A DNA stretch of 64,000 nt from Salinivibrio sharmensis (GCF_001995985.1 NZ_MUFC01000003.1:62001-126000), one strand, 5' to 3'; counted from the stretch's first letter, positions 17,578 to 30,183 are shown. Notes: generated by a model from the sequence alone, not told the origin. Program-made: numbers and translations.

Positions 17578-19581
17578 TTATTTTGCGGTTTTGCGTCTCG
17601 CTTTCGTGGTACGCGTTGATGTCGCGGTTGACGTTGGATTAGCCGCCGGCTTTGCTTTCGCTGTCCGCTTTCGGTATCCGGACGTGCTCCGCCCTTTACG
17701 TGCGAACGATTTAGTAGGGGCGGCGGGCAAATCGCTTAACGACGCCGGCGGTGGCGATGTCTTCACGGTTTCAATTAAGCCTGTCACTTGTGCCGTTAAC
17801 CCTTGCATAAAGGGATGATAGGCGCACTGACGATCCGCCATATCTTGCAGTTGTCGCTCCCAATCCGCGGTCATATCTGGATAGGTGGCACTGTCTGGCA
17901 ACGCCGCGATGAGCCCTTTACCACTGGCGCTGGCGTGCAATGTTTTCCCTTGTCGCGTTAATAAGCCACGTTTCACCAATAACTCAATGATACCGGCACG
18001 GGTTGCTTCGGTGCCTAAACCGTCGGTCTCACGCAATATCTCTTTCAACGCTTTGTTTTGCACGTAGCGACCAATCCCGGTCATTGCCTGCAACAAGGTA
18101 GATTCCGTAAACGCTGCCGGCGGCTCTGTCATACAGTCTTTTATATCGCCTCGCTCACACCGTCTTTGCTCGCCCTTTTCCATTAGCGGCAGCGGGGCTG
18201 CGTCGCTGTCTGCGGTGTTATTTGTCGGCAACAAAGCACGCCAGCCAGCGTGTGTCAGCACCTTCCCTTTAGCAATAAAACATCCGCCTGCGATATCAAA
18301 GATGAGCTTCCCTTCCGCGTACTCAGCGGCCGGGTAAAACTGCATCACGTATTGGCGCGCGATGAGCTGATAGATCTTGGCTTCATCGGCTGACAAGCTT
18401 GCTGGTGCAACTTTTGCCGTGGGAATAATTGCATGGTGAGCCCCTACTTTACTGTCGTTCCATGCCTTCCCTTTACGCTTGGTGTCAGCCCCCTCACATG
18501 CTTGGCCAAGCGCCTCACAACCTTGCTTAATGGCACCGAGTATCTTATTCGCCTCGGCGAAATGGCCTTTGGGCAAATAGCGACAGTCTGAGCGTGGGTA
18601 AGTGATCAGTTTGTGGCGTTCGTAAAGCTGCTGGCACACATCCAGTGCTTTTTGTGCACTAAAACCAAATCGCTTTGAGGCATCAATTTGCAGTGCGGAC
18701 AAGTTGTACGGTAACGGCGCGGCCTGTTTGCGTTGTTGACGCTCCGCTTCAGTGACGGTCGCTGTTTGTCCTGCGATGCGTTGTGCGACGTTTTCTGCCA
18801 AGGGGCGAGACAGCACGCGACCCTGTTCATCTTGCCACTTTGCGCACGCTTCACTGGGCTGCCAGCGTGCCCGTATCTCACCTTCTGGATAGGCAATGAT
18901 TGCATCTAATTGAAAGTACGGGTGTGGCACAAAGCTGTCTATTGCCTGATCACGGCGCACCACCAGCCCTAACACTGGCGTTTGCACGCGTCCGACCGAC
19001 AACACCCCTTGGTAGCCAGCCTGTTTGCCCAATAACGTATAAGCACGGGACAGGTTCATGCCATACAGCCAATCAGCTCTCGAACGCGCCAACGCGGACA
19101 CCGAAAGAGGCATGTATGCTTTGTTATCTTGCAGTTGCGCAAGGGCTTTCTTCACCGCAGAGAGGTTTAAATCACTGATTAAAAGGCGCTTAATGTTGGC
19201 TTTTTTATTGGCACTGACCTTTGCGTAGTCAATCACTTCATCAACCAGTAACTGCCCCTCTCGATCGGGGTCGCCTGCATGAACCAGTTGGTCAAATTGC
19301 TTGATCAGTTTTTTGACAACAGCAAGTTGCCCGGCTGCCGCTTTGCGGGGACGAAGTTGCCATTGCTCAGGTACGATAGGCAGATCGGCAAGATCCCATT
19401 TTTTATAACGGCTGTCATAGGCGTCCGGCTCAACCTGCTCGAGCAAATGGCCGATACACCAAGTCACCACGTCGCCTTGTGCGGTCTCGATGTAGCCTTT
19501 TTGGTTTTTATGCGGTTTAGGCAGCCCTGCCGCAATTGCGCGCCCAAGGCTGGGTTTTTCCGCTATGAATAATCGTGCCAT
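17578..19581 (-). CDS. topB: DNA topoisomerase III
   Basis: Type IA topoisomerase that relaxes negative supercoils and decatenates replication and recombination intermediates. The 667-residue chain begins RLFIAEKPSLGRAIAAGLP (Toprim domain), has the acidic triad region HAGDPDREGQ at 101-110, and the catalytic tyrosine in ITYPRSDCRYLP at Tyr328, the same number as in E. coli TopB. The last about 50 residues are Lys/Arg/Thr/Ala-rich (STSGYRKRTAKAKPAANPTS) and likely a disordered DNA-binding tail. No C-terminal zinc fingers are present, as expected for TopB. It lies alone on the minus strand. Confidence 0.95.
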   Translation of the reverse strand: MARLFIAEKPSLGRAIAAGLPKPHKNQKGYIETAQGDVVTWCIGHLLEQVEPDAYDSRYKKWDLADLPIVPEQWQLRPRKAAAGQLAVVKKLIKQFDQLVHAGDPDREGQLLVDEVIDYAKVSANKKANIKRLLISDLNLSAVKKALAQLQDNKAYMPLSVSALARSRADWLYGMNLSRAYTLLGKQAGYQGVLSVGRVQTPVLGLVVRRDQAIDSFVPHPYFQLDAIIAYPEGEIRARWQPSEACAKWQDEQGRVLSRPLAENVAQRIAGQTATVTEAERQQRKQAAPLPYNLSALQIDASKRFGFSAQKALDVCQQLYERHKLITYPRSDCRYLPKGHFAEANKILGAIKQGCEALGQACEGADTKRKGKAWNDSKVGAHHAIIPTAKVAPASLSADEAKIYQLIARQYVMQFYPAAEYAEGKLIFDIAGGCFIAKGKVLTHAGWRALLPTNNTADSDAAPLPLMEKGEQRRCERGDIKDCMTEPPAAFTESTLLQAMTGIGRYVQNKALKEILRETDGLGTEATRAGIIELLVKRGLLTRQGKTLHASASGKGLIAALPDSATYPDMTADWERQLQDMADRQCAYHPFMQGLTAQVTGLIETVKTSPPPASLSDLPAAPTKSFARKGRSTSGYRKRTAKAKPAANPTSTATSTRTTKARRKTAK

Positions 19582-19640
19582 GACAAAGCCTTTTTACTGT
19601 CTCTGGCGCATGGTATGCAAAGGCCGATCGAGGCGCAATA

Positions 19641-19668
19641 AAAAACCTGTACATATGCACAGGTTTTT
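19641..19668. terminator. Terminator after ydjA
   Basis: Perfect stem AAAAACCTGT / ACAGGTTTTT with an 8-base loop. On the minus strand it follows ydjA by 25 bases and is followed by a T-rich stretch. Confidence 0.8.
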
Positions 19669-19693
19669 CGAGGTGAACGCGATTTATCCTAAT

Positions 19694-20242
19694 TTACAGG
19701 TAGGTCACAAACTTACTGGTATCTCGCTTCGGAGCATTGGCTGGGGCGCAATCAGGCGTCCCTAAGTACAAAAAGCCCACAATCTGATCGTCACCTTCTA
19801 CCGACAGTGCTTCACGCACTGCAGGGTGATAGGCAAATGCCCCCGTACGCCAAAATCCTTGGAAGCCTTGTGCCACCGCTGCCATCTGCATCGCTTGCGT
19901 GGCGCAACCCGCAGAGATATGTTGCTCAATGGTTGGTACCTTATCGTGCGGACGCGTGCGCGCAATCACTGCCACCACCATAGGCGCTCGAAACGGGGCG
20001 TTACGCGCTTTTTCAATCGCCGCCTCATCCGCGCCATTTGTTTGTGCGGCCTCAGCAAGAATGGTGGAAAGCCGGGTAAGGCCCTCACCTTCGCAGATCA
20101 CAAATTGCCACGGTGTTAACGCGCCGTGGTCAGGGGCGCGTAAGCCTGCTTGAATAATGTTTTCAAGCGCCTCGCCACTCGGGGCAGGCGCGGCGAGACG
20201 CGGTATCGAGCGGCGCTGTAAGAGCAAATCAAGTGCATCCAT
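19694..20242 (-). CDS. ydjA: Nitroreductase family protein YdjA
   Basis: FMN-dependent nitroreductase-fold protein of 182 residues, the minimal YdjA type. It begins MDALDLLLQRRSIPRL, with the RRS motif that contacts FMN phosphate, followed by LRAPDHGALTPWQFVI near residues 34-49. AGCATQAMQMAAVAQGFQGFWRTGAF near 111-136 is typical of the group. The physiological substrate is unknown; the E. coli enzyme acts on nitroaromatics in vitro. It is separate from topB, which is upstream on the opposite side of its terminator. Confidence 0.9.
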   Translation of the reverse strand: MDALDLLLQRRSIPRLAAPAPSGEALENIIQAGLRAPDHGALTPWQFVICEGEGLTRLSTILAEAAQTNGADEAAIEKARNAPFRAPMVVAVIARTRPHDKVPTIEQHISAGCATQAMQMAAVAQGFQGFWRTGAFAYHPAVREALSVEGDDQIVGFLYLGTPDCAPANAPKRDTSKFVTYL

Positions 20243-20336
20243 GACTTATCCTTTTTACCGTTAAACGGCCATGTATAGTTTATTTACCACAGGTTAACAC
20301 AGCCGTGAACGGATAAAATCGTGCAAATCGTATGGG

Positions 20337-22448
<2,112 letters not shown>

Positions 22449-22455
22449 TTATGAT

Positions 22456-22476
22456 CTGGGTAGGACTTTCACCCAG
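22456..22476. repeat. Inverted repeat upstream of sppA
   Basis: CTGGGT / ACCCAG separated by nine bases, in the fadH-sppA divergent interval and ten bases before a DnaA-box match. Function unknown. Confidence 0.4.
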
Positions 22477-22485
22477 TAATACTGG

Positions 22486-22494
22486 TTATCCACA
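22486..22494 (+). promoter_or_regulatory. DnaA-box match upstream of sppA
   Basis: TTATCCACA, a perfect match to the strong DnaA box consensus, lies 71 bases before the sppA start. A single 9-mer can occur by chance. Confidence 0.4.
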
Positions 22495-22565
22495 ACCGTT
22501 TAGCACCTATCGCTCTTGGCTCTTATCAGCTAGGATATCAACGACATGCACCGATGGACTCAAGT

Positions 22566-24452
22566 ATGAAAAAACTGTTCCGCTTTATTGCATCCCTTTT
22601 TAAATGGCTGTGGCGTGCGCTAAGTTTCGCACGGCAGCTTTTGTTGAACGTCATTTTTATCGGCGTCATCGTCGCCATCTACTTGGCGATCACATCAGAT
22701 ACACCCTTGACGCCAAAGGACGCTGAGTCGGTCAAGGTCGCTCAATCTGAGCCCGAACCACGTGCCCTTTTACTCAATATTGACGGTCCGATTGTCGAGC
22801 AGCGTCAGCGACTTAGCCCAATTGATACCTTATCACGCAACGCGCTAGGCCAGCCGATTGAAACAGAAAATGTGCTGTTTGATATCGTCGACACCGTGCG
22901 CCATGCCGCCTCCGACGAGCAAATCAACGGCCTGGTATTAAGCTTGGGTGATATGCCGTCTACCAGCTTGACCAAGCTGAGGTATATCGCCAAAGCCATC
23001 AATACCTTTAAAGAGAGCGGCAAACCCGTCATCGCCATCGGCGGAACCTATAGCCAAAGCCAATACTATTTAGCCAGCTATGCCGATGAAGTGTTGATGT
23101 CACCAGATGGCATGGTGATGCTGCAAGGCTACGGCAGCTATAACCTGTATTGGAAAGATCTGCTCGATAAGTTGGATGTCTCTACCCATGTGTTCCGCGT
23201 GGGAACGTATAAATCGTTTGTCGAGCCTTATACGCGTAATAATATGTCTGATGCTGCCCGCGAGGCGAATCAAGCTTGGCTCTCTCAGCTGTGGGACGCG
23301 TATGTCGGTGATGTCGCCGAGAACCGCGGCATCCAAGCGGATATGCTCTCGCCTAGTGCTGAGCAATTGCTCACACGATTACGCCGCTTCGAGGGGGACT
23401 TCGCCGCGTTGTCTAAAGATGTGGGGATCGTCGATCAGTTAATGACGCGCCAGCAAATCCGTCGCTATCTCGCTGAAAAATTCGGGAGCGATGGCAAAGA
23501 CAGCTTTGAGTACACAGGTTATTACGATTACCTGCCGAAGATACAAAATAGCTTTAGCTTGCCGGGCGACAATAACATTGCTGTCGTCGTCGCCAGCGGC
23601 CCCATCATGGACGGGCAACAACGTCCGGGTACGGTGGGTGGTGATACCACTGCGGCCTTACTTCGCGATGCACGCCTAGACCGCAGTGTTAAAGCTGTGG
23701 TGCTACGTGTTGATAGCCCGGGTGGCAGCGCTTTCGCCTCTGAAGTGATTCGCAATGAAGTGGATGCATTGCGAGAGGCCGGCAAACCTGTGGTGGTGTC
23801 GATGTCGAGCGTGGCCGCCTCGGGTGGGTATTGGCTATCAGCCAGCGCCGACCAAATCATTGCTCAACCTACCACGATCACCGGCTCCATTGGCATCTTT
23901 AGCCTGTTCACCACCTTTGAGAACACGCTCGATGATTTGGGTGTTCAGTCGGATGGTGTGGGCACCACGCCGTTTGCCGGTGTGGGGCTGACTCGCGCGC
24001 TCCCTGACGAGGTAGGAGACATCATGCAACTCGGCATCGAGCACGGTTACCACCGCTTCCTCTCCGTTGTCAGCAACCACCGTAACATGTCGATGGAACA
24101 AGCCGATCAGGTCGCGCAAGGCCGCGTTTGGACGGGACAAGACGCATTGAATCTCGGCTTAGTAGATAAGTTGGGTGACTTTGACGATGCGGTATCAACC
24201 GCTGCCGAGCTCGCTGGCATTGAGGACTACCAGCTCGATTGGATGCAACAGCCACTCACTCCCTTTGAGCAGTTTATTAACGACATGCTCGGACAAAGTG
24301 CGAGCGTGCTTGGCAAAACGGTCCAGGCGAATATGCCATCGATAGCTCAACAACTGGCGTCCTCACCACAGTGGCAGTCACTGACCTTATTGGAGAAATT
24401 CAATGACCCTCAAGGCCGTTACTTGTTCTGTTTGAACTGTCAATACCAATAA
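22566..24452 (+). CDS. sppA: Signal peptide peptidase SppA (protease IV)
   Basis: Inner-membrane serine protease that degrades cleaved signal peptides. The 628-residue product (E. coli 618) starts at MKKLFRFIASLFKWLW; the ORF extends four codons upstream without a better start. One membrane anchor lies at about 26-43. Two tandem S49 domains follow; the Ser-Lys dyad is split between them as Lys216 in GTYKSFVEPY and Ser419 in SSVAASGGYW, equivalent to Lys209 and Ser409 of E. coli. The C-terminus ends with two cysteines in FCLNC. It is divergent from fadH and closed by a terminator at 24462-24488. Confidence 0.94.
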   Translation: MKKLFRFIASLFKWLWRALSFARQLLLNVIFIGVIVAIYLAITSDTPLTPKDAESVKVAQSEPEPRALLLNIDGPIVEQRQRLSPIDTLSRNALGQPIETENVLFDIVDTVRHAASDEQINGLVLSLGDMPSTSLTKLRYIAKAINTFKESGKPVIAIGGTYSQSQYYLASYADEVLMSPDGMVMLQGYGSYNLYWKDLLDKLDVSTHVFRVGTYKSFVEPYTRNNMSDAAREANQAWLSQLWDAYVGDVAENRGIQADMLSPSAEQLLTRLRRFEGDFAALSKDVGIVDQLMTRQQIRRYLAEKFGSDGKDSFEYTGYYDYLPKIQNSFSLPGDNNIAVVVASGPIMDGQQRPGTVGGDTTAALLRDARLDRSVKAVVLRVDSPGGSAFASEVIRNEVDALREAGKPVVVSMSSVAASGGYWLSASADQIIAQPTTITGSIGIFSLFTTFENTLDDLGVQSDGVGTTPFAGVGLTRALPDEVGDIMQLGIEHGYHRFLSVVSNHRNMSMEQADQVAQGRVWTGQDALNLGLVDKLGDFDDAVSTAAELAGIEDYQLDWMQQPLTPFEQFINDMLGQSASVLGKTVQANMPSIAQQLASSPQWQSLTLLEKFNDPQGRYLFCLNCQYQ

Positions 24453-24461
24453 AATCGACTG

Positions 24462-24488
24462 GCCCTGACCATACAGTCAGGGCTTTTT
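24462..24488 (+). terminator. Terminator of sppA
   Basis: Perfect stem GCCCTGAC / GTCAGGGC with a 6-base loop followed by TTTTT, nine bases after the sppA stop. Confidence 0.9.
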
Positions 24489-24580
24489 CCTGTTTTTCTT
24501 CTATTCTGTGTGCCGCTCGGTGTTATCGATGCAACCGTTACATGTATACTGTGCTCACGCTCATTTAATGCAGATTTGAC

Positions 24581-25597
24581 ATGATGGAACGTAAACACAT
24601 TTATATCGCTTACACCGGTGGCACGATCGGTATGCAAAAGTCCGATCATGGGTATGTCCCTGTGTCTGGTTTTCTGCAACAACAGTTGGAGAAAATGCCC
24701 GAATTCCATCGTCCAGAAATGCCGCTTTTTACTATTCATGAGTACGAACCACTCATTGATTCATCGGATATGACGCCAACGGATTGGCAACGGATTGCGG
24801 ACGATATTGGCGAAAATTATCACAAATATGATGGCTTTGTGATCTTACATGGCACCGACACCATGGCTTACACCGCGTCAGCCCTGTCGTTCATGCTTGA
24901 AAACTTAGAAAAGCCAGTGATCGTGACCGGCTCGCAAATTCCAATCGCAGAGTTGCGCTCAGACGGGCAAGCCAACCTATTAAATGCACTTCATATTGCG
25001 GCCAATTACCCGGTAAATGAAGTCACCTTGTTCTTCAATAACCAGTTATTACGTGGCAATCGCAGTACCAAATCCCATGCCGATGGCTTTAATGCCTTTA
25101 CCTCGCCCAACCTACCCGCGCTGCTTGAAGCCGGCATTCATATCGAGGTAAAAGCAGACAAGCTCAATCAACCCTCAGCAGGCCCTTTTAAAGTGCATAC
25201 CATTAATGATCAGCCGGTTGCAGTGATCATGATGTACCCCGGCATCTCACCGGATGTGGTAAGAAACGCACTTAAGCAGCCAGTGAATGCCATGATTTTG
25301 TTAACCTTTGGGGTGGGCAACGCGCCCCAACAGCCCGATCTGCTGGACTTGCTTAAACAAGCCACCGACCGAGGTGTTTTGGTGCTTAACTTGACCCAAT
25401 GTTTGGCAGGACGCGTGAATATGGGCGGTTATGCGACGGGCTGTGCATTAGCAGACGCCGGCGTATTAAGCGGTTACGACATGACCCCTGAGGCGGCGTT
25501 GGCCAAGCTTCACTTCTTGCTGAGCCAATCCCTGCCATTTGAGACCCTACGTACCTTGGTACAAAAAGACCTCCGCGGTGAGCTCAGTTATTACTAG
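24581..25597 (+). CDS. ansA: L-asparaginase I (cytoplasmic)
   Basis: Type I asparaginase, hydrolysing asparagine to aspartate and ammonia in the cytoplasm. No signal peptide is present. The 338-residue sequence has the nucleophile motif YTGGTIGMQ (Thr15) and the second catalytic stretch HGTDTMAYTAS (Thr92-Asp93). It matches E. coli AnsA over its length, including FHRPEMP and SSDMTP. sppA-ansA is also the order in E. coli. The interval from sppA holds a terminator and a TATACT -10 candidate at 24545-24550, so ansA may have its own promoter. Confidence 0.95.
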   Translation: MMERKHIYIAYTGGTIGMQKSDHGYVPVSGFLQQQLEKMPEFHRPEMPLFTIHEYEPLIDSSDMTPTDWQRIADDIGENYHKYDGFVILHGTDTMAYTASALSFMLENLEKPVIVTGSQIPIAELRSDGQANLLNALHIAANYPVNEVTLFFNNQLLRGNRSTKSHADGFNAFTSPNLPALLEAGIHIEVKADKLNQPSAGPFKVHTINDQPVAVIMMYPGISPDVVRNALKQPVNAMILLTFGVGNAPQQPDLLDLLKQATDRGVLVLNLTQCLAGRVNMGGYATGCALADAGVLSGYDMTPEAALAKLHFLLSQSLPFETLRTLVQKDLRGELSYY

Positions 25598-25630
25598 CTT
25601 GTTACTATTTCACGAATCTTTCAGTGTGTG

Positions 25631-25656
25631 ACGCCGGCAAGGTTGCCGGCGTTTTT
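25631..25656 (+). terminator. Terminator of ansA
   Basis: Perfect 10-bp stem ACGCCGGCAA / TTGCCGGCGT with a 2-base apparent loop (opening to a larger loop in RNA), then TTTT. Confidence 0.85.
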
Positions 25657-25716
25657 ATTTGCTAACGTATACGAGAGGGCAATCATACTGTTGGTAGTCA
25701 TTAAAAGGAGCGCATT

Positions 25717-26400
25717 ATGAGGGTATTACATGGTGACTCGCTGTCGCCCCATACGCGAAAGATCGCACTGGCGCTGAGATTGAAGTATTTAGACTATCAA
25801 CTCGCCCCCACCTCCCCTTTCGAGGCACACGAGCGAGTTATTCACCACCCGCCCATGCAAACCGTGGTCGCCCTGTCCGATGAGGCGCAAACCATTTACC
25901 AAGACACTGTGATTACCGCCTACTTGGATGATGCGTACCCAGATCCACTCCTATATCCAGGTAATGCCGCCTATCGCGCCGAGCTCCGCTGGATTGAATG
26001 GTTCTGCCGCTACCAGCTTGACCCGTTAATCACGGATACGCTGTTCTACCAGCGCGTGGTACGTGGCCATATTTTAGACAAAGACGTTGATCACCAAGCC
26101 GTGAACCATGCGCTACAAACCTTGCCCGCTTATTGCCATTACTTGGGTGACCGTGTCGAAGCACTGCCTACACAGACGATAACGATCGCCAGTATCAGCA
26201 TATGGAGTCTCTTCCGTTGCGCCAAAATGGCCGGTTTGGTGCTCGACGATCGGTTTTCAGCACTCAACCAATATCTTGACGCACTCGAGCAACACCCTAT
26301 GCTCAACAGTTACGCGCAAGAAGAAAACCATCAGCTAACGCCGTTTTTTGCCAGCCCGATCAGTTTAGCCACCACTTCAGTGCTACCCCCTCATCGGTAA
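25717..26400 (+). CDS. Glutathione S-transferase-like protein
   Basis: Cytosolic GST-fold protein of 227 residues. The N-terminal thioredoxin-like domain shows SLSPHTRKIALALRLK (residues 8-23), then the cis-Pro stretch PPMQTVVAL and the YQDTVITAYLDDAYPD segment that corresponds to the glutathione gamma-glutamyl site, where family members often have ES; here it is DT. The C-terminal part is helical. A strong AAAGGAG precedes the ATG. It is a single gene converging on yeaC. Substrate unknown; the substitution leaves glutathione binding uncertain. Confidence 0.75.
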   Translation: MRVLHGDSLSPHTRKIALALRLKYLDYQLAPTSPFEAHERVIHHPPMQTVVALSDEAQTIYQDTVITAYLDDAYPDPLLYPGNAAYRAELRWIEWFCRYQLDPLITDTLFYQRVVRGHILDKDVDHQAVNHALQTLPAYCHYLGDRVEALPTQTITIASISIWSLFRCAKMAGLVLDDRFSALNQYLDALEQHPMLNSYAQEENHQLTPFFASPISLATTSVLPPHR

Positions 26401-26401
26401 C

Positions 26402-26422
26402 ACCAAGACGCAAGGACTTGGT
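26402..26422. terminator. Weak hairpin between the GST-like gene and yeaC
   Basis: ACCAAG / CTTGGT separated by nine bases in the 35-base gap between convergent genes. No real T-run, so termination is only suggested. Confidence 0.3.
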
Positions 26423-26435
26423 TTCGGATTGATGG

Positions 26436-26732
26436 CTAGTGCTTGGTCTCATCACTTTGTGTGGCGATATCAATCCGAGCTTCATCTGGGCGCGCAAACT
26501 CGCGTTTGAGTTCAGCTTTCGACTTCCACGTCACATTGCCGCCTTTCGCGACGGTCATGTGTTGGGGTTGGCTATTGTGACGCGATTGATAAAGCATAAC
26601 CGCTTGTAACGCTTGGTCACGCTGGGCTTGGTTCAACGTCGTGCCGTCCGGCCATTTGCCCGTCTCTACGGCATAACATAACCGATCATATACTTCAGGC
26701 GTCATTGCCTTTAACACTTGTTCAATATCCAT
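26436..26732 (-). CDS. yeaC: DUF1315 family protein YeaC
   Basis: Small conserved cytoplasmic protein of 98 residues, function unknown. It aligns with E. coli YeaC through MTPEVYDRLCYAVETGKWPDG, the internal VMLYQSRHNSQPQHMTV and KSKAELKREF. A good AGAGG precedes the start. The neighbourhood (ansA, gapA, yeaD, mipA, yeaG) matches the region of E. coli in which yeaC lies, which supports the assignment. Confidence 0.9.
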   Translation of the reverse strand: MDIEQVLKAMTPEVYDRLCYAVETGKWPDGTTLNQAQRDQALQAVMLYQSRHNSQPQHMTVAKGGNVTWKSKAELKREFARPDEARIDIATQSDETKH

Positions 26733-26885
26733 GATTACCTCTTGGCGATCCTCATTGGGCTATTATGCCTGAACTTGGTAGGTGGACGGCATGCTTGGTT
26801 CAGTGCGCTGTATCACGCTTTAGGCCATCAACTACACTAAAAGATCACGTATACTCATCGCAACTGACTCAGGATACGATAAACC

Positions 26886-27752
26886 ATGGATTTACGATTA
26901 CTCACGCGTTATTTTTACCCGTTGGGTCTGATTGCGAGCTTACTGCTACTCGCCGGCTGTGAAGGTGAACCCACCACGAATCAAGTCTGCGAAACTCACC
27001 CAGAGCTATGTGCAGGACTAAACACCGGTGATGGGCAATGCCGATTTGAACGCTCCGATTTGATTTTCGATCGCTTATCTGTCTATCAAAACCCCAGTGA
27101 TTTGAATAAGCTTGCCGAGCTTAAACAAACCAAAGTCTACCTGCGCTGTATGGAACTGGTTGCGGAAATAGAGCCCACTACCCTAAAAGAGCGCAAAACC
27201 AAGCGTACCGAGGCGGTATATCACGCTTACGACGCCATTGAGCGCTTAGAAGGAGAGCTGAAAGAATCTTACCAACCGCCCGTGATTTACTATCGCTGGT
27301 CGCAAGGCGATAACAGTGCGTTACCACAGTTTTTAAAGCTAGAGGGAACACGCCACCTCGAAACGCCACAATTGCAGCTGGGACTTGCCACCTATTATGT
27401 GTCACGCAACAAAGCGAAAACGGTGGAGATCCTACTCCATGCGTTAGAACTTTATGACGGTGACAATGACACGGTCCGCAAAGAGGTGATCCCAGAGGCG
27501 ATAAAATCTCTGGCAACCACTAACCATGCATTGAAACGCTTCGAACATGCTTATTTATGGGCAAAAGTGGGGGAAAGTTACAACCTTCCGATCGCACGCG
27601 CTGATCGCCTCGCTCGACTCTATCCATTGACAGAACAGCAGCAAGAGTCGCTACAACGCCTTGCGTTTGAGATCGCGGCCGCCATCGGAGACGGTGAGTT
27701 CGAAGCCACCTTGCTACAAGCTATCGATACAGAGACTCAAGCCTCCTCGTAA
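26886..27752 (+). CDS. DUF2989 family lipoprotein
   Basis: Predicted lipoprotein of 288 residues. The N-terminus has a hydrophobic stretch ending in the lipobox LLAGC (Cys at about residue 20), followed by EGEP. The rest is hydrophilic and mostly helical, with a repeat-like helical architecture in the second half (ATYYVSRNKAKTVEILLHALELYD, TTNHALKRFEHAYLWAKVGESYN) reminiscent of Sel1/TPR folds. It belongs to the DUF2989 group known mainly from Vibrionaceae and Shewanella; no function is established. Single gene, divergent from yeaC, followed by a hairpin without a T-run. Confidence 0.8.
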   Translation: MDLRLLTRYFYPLGLIASLLLLAGCEGEPTTNQVCETHPELCAGLNTGDGQCRFERSDLIFDRLSVYQNPSDLNKLAELKQTKVYLRCMELVAEIEPTTLKERKTKRTEAVYHAYDAIERLEGELKESYQPPVIYYRWSQGDNSALPQFLKLEGTRHLETPQLQLGLATYYVSRNKAKTVEILLHALELYDGDNDTVRKEVIPEAIKSLATTNHALKRFEHAYLWAKVGESYNLPIARADRLARLYPLTEQQQESLQRLAFEIAAAIGDGEFEATLLQAIDTETQASS

Positions 27753-27771
27753 ACAAGTCACCTCAACACTT

Positions 27772-27803
27772 CCGTGCGGCTCTTGTACCCGCGAGCTGCA
27801 CGG
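27772..27803. repeat. Stem-loop after the DUF2989 gene
   Basis: CCGTGCGGCTC / GAGCTGCACGG forms an 11-bp stem with one G-T wobble and a 10-base loop. No T-run follows. It may protect the mRNA end or terminate with help. Confidence 0.5.
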
Positions 27804-29108
<1,305 letters not shown>

Positions 29109-29132
29109 TGCGCATGTAACCCTATCCAACGT

Positions 29133-29156
29133 AAAGGCGGCCATTGGCCGCCTTTT
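29133..29156 (+). terminator. Terminator of gapA
   Basis: Stem AAAGGCGGCC / GGCCGCCTTT with an ATT loop and a final T. A second hairpin, AGGCCCC / GGGGCCT (29164-29184), lies eight bases on without a T-run. Confidence 0.8.
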
Positions 29157-29246
29157 GTTTATCAGGCCCCATGACTCGGGGCCTCGCTTTCTGTGAACGT
29201 GTCTTCGATAACTGATTAAGGAACACTTACCCAAGAGGATCAGGCT

Positions 29247-30131
29247 ATGACTTCTTCCACTGTGCATGTTGAGCGTCACCTTTCTGCATCTGTCGACTTA
29301 TGCTACCGCCAGTCCGTTCCTATTTTGCGTGTCTCGCATCCAGCTTGCTCGGCGACCATCAGCTTATTTGGTGGCCACCTCATCACGTTCGCTCCTACGG
29401 GCGAAACCTCCCTCACCTGGATGAGTGACAACGCTATCTACGATGCCAAGACGCCACTACGAGGTGGTGTCCCCATTTGCTGGCCATGGTTTGGCAATAC
29501 GGGACAACCCTCACATGGCTTTGCTCGCCGTCAAATGTGGCAGTTAGCACACATTGAAGAAGCGCCTGCGGGCGTGACTATTCAATTGCAGTTGACAGAC
29601 TCAGCAAGCTCTCGAGCACTCTGGCCTCATCGCTTCCAGGCGACAGTGACCTTTACGCTTACTCATCACGCCGACATCGCCCTAACCGTGACCAATACAG
29701 ACCACCACCCTTGGACCATGGGCGGTGCTTTGCACAGTTACCTTGCGGTAGAAGATAGCGAACAAGCTAACGTGGAAGGGCTCGGTTGTCAGTATCTTGA
29801 TAACTTTGCGGCAGGCAACGCCGTGCCAGCGACGGGAAAAGTGACCTTCGAGGAGCCAGTTGATAGGATTTATACGGGGGCTAACAACACCCTCACCTTA
29901 ACCGATCCAGTGGGAAACCGCCGTCTCAAGGTCAACAACCAAGGGGCAACCAGCGCCGTCGTCTGGAATCCAGGCCAAGCGGCGTCCATTCAGATGGCGG
30001 ATATGGACGATAACGGGTACCTCAAGTTTGTCTGTGTTGAAGCGGCGATTGAACAGCCCACACAAGTTGTCCACCCAGGCGAAAGCTACACGTTAGCAAC
30101 CCAGTTAATGGATGAGCGCCACTCAAGCTAA
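29247..30131 (+). CDS. yeaD: D-hexose-6-phosphate mutarotase YeaD
   Basis: Aldose-1-epimerase-fold enzyme that interconverts glucose-6-phosphate anomers. The 294-residue chain contains RGGVPICWPWFGN (residues 72-84), with an arginine that in the family contacts the phosphate, SHGFARRQMW (90-99) with the catalytic histidine, and MGGALHSYLAVED near 157-169. The second acidic catalytic residue is within GLGCQYLDNF or the VVWNPG segment. It lies downstream of gapA, as in E. coli, behind a terminator, so it may have its own promoter or rely on readthrough. Confidence 0.93.
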   Translation: MTSSTVHVERHLSASVDLCYRQSVPILRVSHPACSATISLFGGHLITFAPTGETSLTWMSDNAIYDAKTPLRGGVPICWPWFGNTGQPSHGFARRQMWQLAHIEEAPAGVTIQLQLTDSASSRALWPHRFQATVTFTLTHHADIALTVTNTDHHPWTMGGALHSYLAVEDSEQANVEGLGCQYLDNFAAGNAVPATGKVTFEEPVDRIYTGANNTLTLTDPVGNRRLKVNNQGATSAVVWNPGQAASIQMADMDDNGYLKFVCVEAAIEQPTQVVHPGESYTLATQLMDERHSS

Positions 30132-30140
30132 GTGCGCGTC

Positions 30141-30172
30141 ACAGGCCGCTTTACACCCAAGCGGCCTGTTTT
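30141..30172. terminator. Bidirectional terminator between yeaD and the MipA-family gene
   Basis: Perfect 11-bp stem ACAGGCCGCTT / AAGCGGCCTGT with a 7-base loop and TTTT on the right, between convergent genes. Confidence 0.85.
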
Positions 30173-30183
30173 AATGGGTAAAA

